This document shows, piece by piece, positions 1 through 5,839 of a stretch of 7,658 nucleotides of DNA. The position numbers were made by a program, and so were the translations under genes. Every line of letters starts with the position of its first letter. Position 1 is the stretch's first letter. The DNA is taken from contig SCRB01000482.1 in NCBI GenBank assembly GCA_004299545.1, forward strand, positions 1-7,658, in the 5' to 3' direction. The notes below the pieces were generated by a model. It was given only the letters and a program-made list of their open reading frames with translations, did not search any database and was not told the DNA's origin. The DNA comes from Rhizobiaceae bacterium. GTDB taxonomy: Bacteria; Pseudomonadota; Alphaproteobacteria; Rhizobiales; Rhizobiaceae.

Positions 1-13
1 GCTCTTCCGATCT
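1..13. other. Illumina adapter remnant at contig edge
   Basis: The first 13 bases, GCTCTTCCGATCT, are identical to the shared 3' end of the Illumina TruSeq read 1 and read 2 adapters. Their position at the extreme end of the window points to untrimmed adapter assembled into a contig end rather than genomic DNA. The bases should be masked, and codons read from them should not be attributed to the adjoining truncated gene. Confidence 0.93.
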
Positions 14-121
14 AACGTTGAGAAGCGCCGTCGTCTCGGCGAATGCAAATCCCAGTCCCGTGAACTGGACGGACGCCGCGAGCACGGTGGTTAAGAGGAA
101 GGATCGTCGGTCAACGGTCAT
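14..121 (-). CDS. Secreted protein N-terminus, probable ABC substrate-binding protein (partial)
   Basis: Only the first 36 codons are present, and the gene is cut by the contig end. The product starts MTVDRRSFLLTTVLAASVQF. DRRSFLL at residues 4-10 resembles the twin-arginine (Tat) consensus SRRxFLK. A hydrophobic stretch follows at about residues 8-26, then an AFA motif at 26-28, which fits signal peptidase I cleavage before Glu29. The ATG at 121 is supported by a perfect AGGAGG five bases upstream. The gene is on the same strand as the ABC operon ending at 1455, so the natural reading is the periplasmic solute-binding protein of that transporter. That function is inferred from context: no diagnostic part of the mature protein is visible, and another exported oxidoreductase or binding protein is possible. 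The first 13 bases of the window are adapter and are excluded. Confidence 0.62.
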
Positions 122-125
122 GTTT

Positions 126-132
126 GCCTCCT
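126..132 (-). promoter_or_regulatory. Strong ribosome binding site for the secreted protein
   Basis: On the minus strand this reads AGGAGGC, a complete Shine-Dalgarno core ending five bases before the ATG at 121. It fixes the start codon of the truncated secreted-protein gene and is the strongest ribosome binding site in the window. This agrees with a product needed in excess, as binding proteins are. Confidence 0.8.
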
Positions 133-621
133 GCGAGAAACAAACACGAGTCTATCGATTTAGTAGAATATAACGCGCAATCTGTTCCTCAAAAGAGGAT
201 GGATAAGGGATTTTTGGCCCACCGATCTCAGGCCGCATTGGAAATTCTTGTTTTCGGAACATGCCATATCGCCGACAGACAAGAGCGACCCGGAGGCTCA
301 TGCAGGGCCGGTTAATTCGCAGGTTCGTTATCGAGTAAAGACTCTCAAATGCATATCCGGCCAAAGTTCCCCTAAGCGGTGGCAACGAAATCGCACTTCG
401 GTCGTTGACGAGACTGCACTGGTGTTTGCATGGTATCAGCACCGCGGCGATTTTGAAACTTGCCCACACACCGCAGGCACAATTCAAATCGAGGTGAAAG
501 CGCCGCCTTCCAGATACGGGCACTACCTTTGGGGCCAGCTGCCGGTAAGATGGTAGAACGCGGTTAACGGACGAAGACACACTGAGACTGATCTGCGACT
601 GAATATTCATCCAGCGGCGAT
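133..621. other. Gene-poor, AT-richer intergenic stretch
   Basis: This stretch of about 490 bases separates the IS630 remnant from the secreted-protein gene. Frames are open on both strands: 152-610 on the minus strand (152 codons) and 248-556 on the plus strand (102 codons). Neither translation shows a recognisable motif, neither has a convincing ribosome binding site, and their amino-acid composition does not resemble the neighbouring genes. The DNA is visibly richer in A and T than the flanking genes. I read it as the original leader region of the secreted-protein gene, possibly with decayed sequence. No tRNA, terminator or long repeat was evident by eye. Confidence 0.5.
165..192 (-). promoter_or_regulatory. 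Candidate sigma-70-type promoter for the secreted protein
   Basis: On the minus strand, TTGAGG (192-187) and TATTCT (170-165) are separated by 16 bases, about 45 bases upstream of the ATG at 121. The match is moderate. The surrounding DNA is AT-richer than the genes, as expected for a promoter region. A short inverted repeat, TCCTC-AAAA-GAGGA (186-199), overlaps the -35 hexamer and could be an operator or chance. An independent promoter would let this gene be expressed although the IS remnant separates it from the transporter genes. Confidence 0.3.
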
Positions 622-1125
622 TAGAGCGTTTCGCATTTAGGTTGACCTATATCCGGCGTTTTCGACGTAGTTTGTGCACTCTATTGGTGTGACGGGGTCG
701 AGGACGTTTGCGATTGCGTTGTGAACGGTTTTGACGCTTCGCTGGGCTGCTCGTCGCATCGAGTGCTTCAGCTTGGCGAAGAGCTGCTCGATCGTATTGA
801 AGTCGGGGCTGTAGGGTGGCAGGAAGAAGAGCCTGGCTCCCGCGGCTCTGACAACGTCGCGTACCATGGCGCCCTTGTGCGAGCCGAGATTGTCGAGAAC
901 GACGATATCGCCTGGCTTCAAGGTTCTGACGAGCTGGGTTTCGACGTAGGCCTGGAAAGGCTCGCCGTTGATCGGCCCGTTGAGAACCCATGGCGCCTCG
1001 ACGCGATCGAGCCGCAGGGCGGCGATGAAGGTCATGGTCTTCCAATGGCCGTAGGGCGCATGGGCGACAAGCCGTTCGCCACGCGTGCTCCAGCCACGCA
1101 GCGGCGACATATTCGTCCAGAATTG
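622..1125 (-). mobile_element. IS630-family element remnant, one end preserved
   Basis: The transposase 3' portion runs to a stop at 637-639. Just outside it the minus strand reads GCGAAACGCTCTA, resembling the terminal sequence of many rhizobial IS630 elements. The element would end at the TA at 622-623, and TA is the target dinucleotide duplicated by this family. I found no inverted copy of this end near the other boundary, between 1126 and 1454. Transposase similarity stops near 1120-1125. The element is therefore a one-ended remnant that has lost its 5' half. The left boundary is approximate. Confidence 0.7.
637..1125 (-). pseudogene. IS630-family transposase, 5'-truncated
   Basis: The translation from about 1119 downward matches the C-terminal DDE domain of IS630/Tc1-mariner-like transposases. 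It shows TNMSPLRGW, then GHWKTMTFIAALR, then the second catalytic Asp in VLDNLGSHKG (codon 892-894), then FLPPYSPDFNTIEQ with the catalytic Glu (codon 787-789), and ends near NYVENAGY. The usual FIDETW segment with the first catalytic Asp is missing or scrambled to QQDQFW, and the N-terminal helix-turn-helix half is absent. The open frame continues upstream to an ATG at 1260, but that extension (residues 1 to about 45) has no transposase-like sequence and looks like read-through into unrelated DNA. Family members are roughly twice this length. The protein cannot be an active transposase. Confidence 0.85.
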
Positions 1126-1454
1126 GTCCTGCTGCCGAACACAGCAAACAGGCGGGAATGAGCGCAAGCCCGAGCAGCACGTCGCGGCGCCTTCACCCAC
1201 ACGATCGGCAAGGTACATATCGTCAGCCGCGAAACCGGACCTGAGCAGCGTACCAAGCATGTAACACGAATCCCGGAAAAGCTGGTCCGTGAGATTGGCT
1301 ACTTCGATAATTTACTGCAAATCATAGTAGCGGCCACGCTGCCTTGCCATCACACCGACGACCGTCCGGGCTGTGGGCAACCCGGCATGGGTCGAGGTTA
1401 ACGGCGTTGCCACCGCACCGATTGATCACTCAGGCAGGAAGGTGCCCGTTCACC
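1126..1454. other. Unassigned spacer between IS remnant and ATPase operon
   Basis: About 330 bases lie between the end of the last ATPase gene and the IS630 similarity. No recognised gene is present. No good terminator follows the ATPase stop: the only hairpin is a 5-bp stem at 1440-1455 without a T-run. One plus-strand frame (1162-1398) is open and protein-like in part, and it is listed separately. The region probably holds DNA from a past rearrangement that also removed the 5' half of the IS630 element. Confidence 0.5.
1162..1401 (+). other. Open frame of unknown origin, possible gene fragment
   Basis: From just after an in-frame TGA at 1159-1161 the plus strand stays open for 79 codons to a TAA at 1399-1401. 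The middle part reads like ordinary protein, with segments such as IGKVHIVSRETGPEQ and RIPEKLVREIGYFDNLLQ, a charged and then amphipathic pattern. There is no ATG near the start and no ribosome binding site, so a free-standing gene is unlikely. It may be an internal scrap of a gene cut by the rearrangement at the IS boundary, or chance. I do not recognise the family. Confidence 0.22.
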
Positions 1455-2450
1455 TCAGCCATATGCAGCCTTGAATCTGACCAGGCAGGCCGCTTTCGTA
1501 TTCCAGCCGGTGTCGGCGAGAACGGGACGGATCGTCGCGCAATCCTCCATGTGGATCGGGCAGCGTGTCAAGAAGGGACAGCCCTTGGGCGGATTTGCGG
1601 GGCTCGGAGGATCGCCTTCCAGCGCAAAGGGCGGCTTGACGCGCTGGCTGCGCGGATCGGGCAGCGGGATGGCAGCAAGCAAGGCTTCCGTATAGGGATG
1701 CGTCGGATGCTCGAACACTGCGTCGGTCGGCCCTTCCTCGGCAATTGTGCCGAGATAAATGACGATGACGCGGTCCGCGATGTGGCGGACGACCGACAGG
1801 TCGTGCGCGATGAACAGATAGGACAGCCCCAGTTCTTCCTGCAGCCGCATCAGCAGGTTGATGATCTGCGAGCGGATCGACACGTCGAGCGCCGATACCG
1901 GTTCGTCGCAGACGATCAGCTTGGGCGACAAGGCAAGCGCCCGTGCAATAACGACACGCTGGCGCTGGCCACCCGACATCTCGTTCGGATACCGGTTCTT
2001 ATGAACCGGCAGAAGCCCGACCAGTTCGAGGAGCTCGTCCACCCGTCTTTCTTTTTCCTTCCTGTCATAGCCGGCGATCGTGAGTGGTTCGGCAATGCAG
2101 CGGCCAACGGTCAATTTCGGATTGAGCGCGGACACCGGGTCCTGGAAGATCACTTGCATGTCGCGCCGTAGTGCTTGTTGCCGGTCGGGTTTCTGCGCAA
2201 GGATATCCGTGCCATCGAAGAAGATTCGCCCGGAGGTCGCTTTAACCAGCCCGAGGATGGCGTTGCCCGCGGTCGACTTGCCGCAGCCGGACTCGCCCAC
2301 CAGTGCGACCGTCTCGCCCGCGCCGACCTCCAGCGTGATGCCGTCGACAGCCTTCACCGTGGCAACCCGGCCGCCCCGCCAGCCACCGCGGATCGGGAAA
2401 TGGACCCGGAGATCCTCGACGCGCAGAAGCGGTTGCCGCGCCTCGCTCAT
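1455..2450 (-). CDS. Oligopeptide/dipeptide ABC transporter ATPase, OppF/DppF type
   Basis: This 331-residue ATPase energises uptake through the two permeases upstream in the operon and acts at the cytoplasmic face of the membrane. Motifs in order are Walker A GESGCGKS (52-59), Q-loop Gln103, signature MSGGQ (158-162), Walker B LIVCDE (178-183) with catalytic Glu183, and switch His216. The C-terminal oligopeptide-transporter extension carries Cys291, Cys297, Cys304 and Cys322, the set associated with an iron-sulfur cluster in DppD/DppF-type ATPases. The N-terminal VHFPIRGG is typical of the F-type partner. The start ATG overlaps the stop of the preceding ATPase by 4 nt (ATGA), so translation is probably coupled. 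Length and motifs are normal. The substrate cannot be read from the ATPase. Confidence 0.95.
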   Translation of the reverse strand: MSEARQPLLRVEDLRVHFPIRGGWRGGRVATVKAVDGITLEVGAGETVALVGESGCGKSTAGNAILGLVKATSGRIFFDGTDILAQKPDRQQALRRDMQVIFQDPVSALNPKLTVGRCIAEPLTIAGYDRKEKERRVDELLELVGLLPVHKNRYPNEMSGGQRQRVVIARALALSPKLIVCDEPVSALDVSIRSQIINLLMRLQEELGLSYLFIAHDLSVVRHIADRVIVIYLGTIAEEGPTDAVFEHPTHPYTEALLAAIPLPDPRSQRVKPPFALEGDPPSPANPPKGCPFLTRCPIHMEDCATIRPVLADTGWNTKAACLVRFKAAYG

Positions 2451-3442
2451 GCCATCTCTCCCAACCGGTCCATATGCCAGCAGGCCGCGGTGTGATTCGC
2501 ATCACCGTCAACCGGAAAGTCGGGCGGCACTTGACCACAGTCATCCTGAGCAAGCGGGCAGCGCGAGCGAAAGCGGCAACCTTCGGGCCAGTCGGATATA
2601 TCCGGCACGCTTCCCTCGATCGAACGCAACCTCGTCTTGCGCACACCATTGAGTTTTGGAATCGTCGAGAGCAGAAGCCGTGTATAGGGATGACTTGGCC
2701 TTTCGAAGATCGCGTCGACGCAGCCAGTCTCGACAATACGCCCGGCATACATCACGCAGACGCGATCGGCGATATCGGCAACGACGCCCATGTCGTGGGT
2801 TATAAGAAGGATCGCGGTATCGATCTCCTGCCTCAACGTTTTCATGAGTGTCAGGATCTGCGCCTGAATCGTTACATCGAGTGCCGTCGTCGGCTCGTCC
2901 GCGATGAGCAGCTTCGGGCGCGCGATAAGGGCACAGGCGATCATCACGCGCTGGCACATGCCGCCGGAAAGCTCCGCCGGATATTGCCGCGCCCGCGTTC
3001 GCGCATCGGGAATGCCGACGCGCGAAAGCATTTCGACTGCCCGCTCGCGCGCTCCGCTTTTGCTCGCCTCGCCATGTACGATCAGAGATTCAGCCACCTG
3101 TTCGCCAACGCGCATCAACGGATCCAGCGATGCCACCGGTTCCTGGAAAACCATCGATACGCTCTTGCCGCGAACCGCCAGCATCTCCTTTTCGGAATAG
3201 CCGAGAAGATCTTCGCCCAGAAGCAGGATCCTGCCGGCACTCACCCTCGCCGCAGCGGGCAACAGGCCCATCACCGAAAGCGCGGTCAGGCTCTTGCCGC
3301 AACCGGATTCGCCGACGAGAGCCACGACCTCGCCGGCTCCCACGGTGAGCGACACGCCATCGACCACGGCGTTTCCCCCGATCGCCGTAGACAGTTTGTC
3401 AATCGCCAGAATAGGTCGATCGCCGTTGTTCACGTCGCGCAT
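2447..3442 (-). CDS. Oligopeptide/dipeptide ABC transporter ATPase, OppD/DppD type
   Basis: This 331-residue partner ATPase pairs with the next gene product as a heterodimer. It shows Walker A GESGCGKS (44-51), Q-loop Gln100, signature LSGGM (158-162), Walker B LLIADE (178-183) with Glu183, and His216. A C-terminal extension carries Cys289, Cys295, Cys302 and Cys321. The residue after LSGGM is Cys163, where this subfamily usually has Arg (LSGGMRQR). One C-to-T change would explain that. I chose the ATG at 3442 because GGAAGAA sits just before it and the homologous part begins soon after (PILAIDKLSTAIGG). An ATG at 3469 would add only a glycine- and arginine-rich MGGGRDGRS. The chosen start overlaps the end of the GGT-family gene by 13 nt. 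Confidence 0.94.
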   Translation of the reverse strand: MRDVNNGDRPILAIDKLSTAIGGNAVVDGVSLTVGAGEVVALVGESGCGKSLTALSVMGLLPAAARVSAGRILLLGEDLLGYSEKEMLAVRGKSVSMVFQEPVASLDPLMRVGEQVAESLIVHGEASKSGARERAVEMLSRVGIPDARTRARQYPAELSGGMCQRVMIACALIARPKLLIADEPTTALDVTIQAQILTLMKTLRQEIDTAILLITHDMGVVADIADRVCVMYAGRIVETGCVDAIFERPSHPYTRLLLSTIPKLNGVRKTRLRSIEGSVPDISDWPEGCRFRSRCPLAQDDCGQVPPDFPVDGDANHTAACWHMDRLGEMA

Positions 3443-4986
3443 GCTTCTTCCGTCACGGCCGCCGCCCATGGGCTCGTCGGATGCGCCATCGCGCGGTTGC
3501 GCCCGTCCGCCCAGTTCCGTGCAACCGCCGAAGGGATGGCGAAATTCACCGGATGCAGCGTATCATCGACGATCTCCACCGGGAACTCTTCGGCGATCCT
3601 TGCGGCGACATCCGCATCAGCTGTCCGATTGACCTTGATCGTCGGCGTACTGGCGTCTATGCGCGGCGCGTGGAACGCCTCCTCGAGATCCATGCCGAAA
3701 TCGATGACATAGGAGAGCAGCTGAGCGAGCGTCGGGAAGATCTGACGCCCGCCGGCCGCGCCGATCGCCAGTTGCGGCCGGCCCTCTTTAGTCACGATGA
3801 CCGGCGACATGTTGGCGAGAGGCCGGACGCCCGGTGCGATCCGGTTCGGAACGCCTGGCCGGGGATCGAACCACATCATGCCGTTGTTGAGCAGGAAACC
3901 GGTATGGGGCAGCGTCACCTTCGAACCGAAACGGGAAAGCAGGGTGTTTGTGAGCGACGCCATGCCGCCGTTGCGATCGACGACGCTGATATGGGTGGTG
4001 CAGTCTTCGCCGCGCGCCGCATGGCCCATCGTCGTCAGACGGTCGTGATAGGTTTGCCGGATCGCCCGCGCATAGGCGAGCGCGGTATCGGCGGTGGGCT
4101 TCCCGCCGGGGGCAACCGACCTCGTCAATTCCGCAAGCGTCGCGGCCAGGCTCGGACCACCGCTCAGGCCCGGTATCGCGTTGATCGTGTTGCCGCGATA
4201 GTCGGCCGACAGCGGCGTGCACCAGCGCGCCCGATAATCGGCAAGATCGTCGGCGGCGATCGGCGAGCCGCCAGCTTCAAGGTCGGCGACAAGCAGGCGG
4301 GCGGTCTCGCCCTCGTAGAAATCGCGCGGCCCCGCCTTTGCCAAACGACGCAATGTTTTCGCCTTCTGCGTCATCGGACGATAGCGCTCGCCACCCATCG
4401 CCGGCACTTTGGGAACGCGCCCGCCGCTGAGCAGGATCGAAGCGGACGTTGGAAATGCGGCGATATTGGCGGCATCGATCGCCAGGCAGAGTTCGGTGAA
4501 CCAGTCGATCTCGAGGCCACGCTCGGCAAGGGCGATCGCCGGCTCCAGTGCCTCCGCCCAGCCTATCGTGCCATGCTTCTCCAGCGCGGTGCTCAAGCCA
4601 TCGATCGTTCCGGGCACGCAGATCGAGGCATAGCCTGAGATGTTGCGGTCGTCCTTGACGGCCGGCCACTGGAACCAGTCGCCACCGCTGCCACCGGCGA
4701 GCGGATAGTCGGCAGGATCGAGGTGGGCCGAGGCGGCAACGTTGAAATCCAGAGCTTCGACGGTACCGGTCCTTCCATCCGCATGGATCATAAACCCGCC
4801 GCCGCCGATGCCGCTCAACCACGGTTCGACAACGGAAAGGACAAGCGCCGTGACGACCGCCGCATCGACGGCATTGCCGCCCTTTGCCAGGACGCGCGCG
4901 CCGGCGGCCGCCGCTTCCGCGTGCTGGGCGCAGACGATGCCGCCTGCGGAGACGACCTCGTGCTTTCGAATGGTCCAGGTATGCAT
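3430..4986 (-). CDS. Gamma-glutamyltransferase-family Ntn-hydrolase, cytoplasmic, atypical pocket
   Basis: This 518-residue protein belongs to the GGT family of self-cleaving N-terminal nucleophile hydrolases, which break or transfer amide-linked acyl groups. The N-terminal GGNAVDAAV (36-44) and SGIGGGGFM (58-66) are family hallmarks. The self-processing site precedes Thr330 in CTTHISVVD, giving predicted chains 1-329 and 330-518. Thr348 and the oxyanion glycines 412-413 are kept. By contrast, residues matching the E. coli gamma-glutamyl ligands differ: R114 is Asn82, N411 is Leu350, D433 is Trp372, and S462/S463 are Ala391/Asn392. The lid loop is also absent. The substrate is therefore likely another amide, as in the acylase-like branches. 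There is no signal peptide, so the enzyme is cytoplasmic. The frame is open to 5097, but the family sequence starts at the ATG at 4986, 55 nt after the SDR stop and with only a weak GAGG upstream. Confidence 0.9.
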   Translation of the reverse strand: MHTWTIRKHEVVSAGGIVCAQHAEAAAAGARVLAKGGNAVDAAVVTALVLSVVEPWLSGIGGGGFMIHADGRTGTVEALDFNVAASAHLDPADYPLAGGSGGDWFQWPAVKDDRNISGYASICVPGTIDGLSTALEKHGTIGWAEALEPAIALAERGLEIDWFTELCLAIDAANIAAFPTSASILLSGGRVPKVPAMGGERYRPMTQKAKTLRRLAKAGPRDFYEGETARLLVADLEAGGSPIAADDLADYRARWCTPLSADYRGNTINAIPGLSGGPSLAATLAELTRSVAPGGKPTADTALAYARAIRQTYHDRLTTMGHAARGEDCTTHISVVDRNGGMASLTNTLLSRFGSKVTLPHTGFLLNNGMMWFDPRPGVPNRIAPGVRPLANMSPVIVTKEGRPQLAIGAAGGRQIFPTLAQLLSYVIDFGMDLEEAFHAPRIDASTPTIKVNRTADADVAARIAEEFPVEIVDDTLHPVNFAIPSAVARNWADGRNRAMAHPTSPWAAAVTEEACAT

Positions 4987-5041
4987 CAGCGAGCGGGCCT
5001 CTATCGGGAGCCGGTGGCGGCGAGAAGGGTGAAGACGATGC

Positions 5042-5833
5042 TCAAAGCGCGTGCTTCTTGTCCTGATAGACATCCATCGAGCCGATGGAATTGCCACCGT
5101 CCACGGTCAGTGTGGCGCCGGTGACGTAGCCTGCCGCTTCGCTGCAAAGGTAAAGGGTGGCCTTTCCGACGTCATCCATCGACGTCGCCCGGCCTAGCGG
5201 AATGGACGAGAGCAGGCGGTCGACATGGGTCTGGCTGAGCTTGCTAACGCTGCTGCCGGCGGAAAAGCCCGGTTCCAACGCGTTGACACGGATGCCATAT
5301 TCGGACAGTTCGACCGCAAACCCCTTGGTCAGCCTGTCGAGGGCGGTCTTCGATGTGCTGTAGGCACAGGCAGTGCGTCGCATTTTGCGCGACGCCCCCG
5401 ACGAGATGTTCACGATCGCACCCTTCGTGCCATTGCGTATCATCTGGATCGCAAGACCTTTCGACAGGATAAAGGGCGCCCGCAGGTTGATGTCGAAGAC
5501 CGCGTCCCAATCCTCGACGCTCATGTCGAGCAGGAAGCTGCTTGGATAGATACCAGCATTGTTGAGGAGGATATCCGCAGCCTGCCAGCGCTTTCCTACG
5601 GCGTCGATAAGCGCCTCGATCGATCCGGCATCGCCGAGATCGGCGGCGATCGCGAAGCTATCCTCGGCCCCCCCGATCTCCTTCACGAGTGCATCCAGGG
5701 CCGCCTGATCGCGATCCGTCAGGCAAAGCTTCGCCCCCTCGGCGGCAAAAGTGCGGGCAAGGCCGCTTCCGTAAATTCCGCACGCGCCCGTGATGACGAC
5801 ACCCTTGCCGGCAAACTCATTCTGGAAATCCAT
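5042..5833 (-). CDS. Short-chain dehydrogenase/reductase (SDR), NAD-type
   Basis: This 263-residue classical SDR should oxidise a hydroxyl or reduce a carbonyl with a nicotinamide cofactor in the cytoplasm. It shows a Rossmann entry TGACGIYGSG (16-25), Asp40 at the end of the second strand (which favours NAD over NADP), NNAG (91-94), and the catalytic tetrad Asn116, Ser145, Tyr158 and Lys162 (YSTSK). EPGF follows at 187-190 and the late VTGATLTVDGG at 237-247. The glycine pattern is off by one from the usual TGxxxGxG, with Ile21 in the middle-glycine position. I chose the ATG at 5833 because AAGGTAGG ends five bases before it. A GTG at 5839 would overlap that site. The gene begins 6 nt after the second permease and precedes the GGT-family gene, suggesting it acts on the imported compound or its hydrolysis product. 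The exact substrate is unknown. Confidence 0.9.
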   Translation of the reverse strand: MDFQNEFAGKGVVITGACGIYGSGLARTFAAEGAKLCLTDRDQAALDALVKEIGGAEDSFAIAADLGDAGSIEALIDAVGKRWQAADILLNNAGIYPSSFLLDMSVEDWDAVFDINLRAPFILSKGLAIQMIRNGTKGAIVNISSGASRKMRRTACAYSTSKTALDRLTKGFAVELSEYGIRVNALEPGFSAGSSVSKLSQTHVDRLLSSIPLGRATSMDDVGKATLYLCSEAAGYVTGATLTVDGGNSIGSMDVYQDKKHAL

Positions 5834-5839
5834 GAACAC

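Noticed and set aside
152..610. A 152-codon minus-strand frame in the gene-poor stretch.
   Set aside because: It has no recognisable motif, no ribosome binding site and unusual composition. The strand and gap fit a leader region better than a gene.
721..1161. A 146-codon plus-strand frame opposite the transposase remnant.
   Set aside because: It is antisense to clear IS630 transposase sequence and is explained by high GC. Its translation has no family features.
1126..1454. Second inverted terminal repeat of the IS630 element.
   Set aside because: I searched by eye for the reverse complement of the 624-640 end and found no match, so an intact element or composite transposon is not supported.
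1440..1455. Possible terminator hairpin at the end of the last ATPase gene.
   Set aside because: The stem is only 5 bp with a 6-nt loop, overlaps the stop codon, and is not followed by a T-run on the minus strand.
1344..2171. A 275-codon plus-strand frame opposite the OppF-like gene.
   Set aside because: It lies antisense to an ATPase with complete motifs. Composition is rich in Arg, Gln and His, as expected of shadow frames.
2474..4638. Two long plus-strand frames (2474-3712 and 3481-4638) opposite the OppD-like and GGT-like genes.
   Set aside because: Despite about 400 codons each, they mirror genuine genes on the minus strand and show no domains or ribosome binding sites.
4987..5097. Upstream extension of the GGT-like protein to an ATG at 5097.
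   Set aside because: The added 37 residues are arginine-rich, overlap the SDR coding end, and do not look like a signal peptide. Family similarity begins after the ATG at 4986.
5834..5839. GTG at 5839 as the SDR start.
   Set aside because: It directly overlaps the AAGGTAGG ribosome binding site. The ATG at 5833 has ideal 5-nt spacing.
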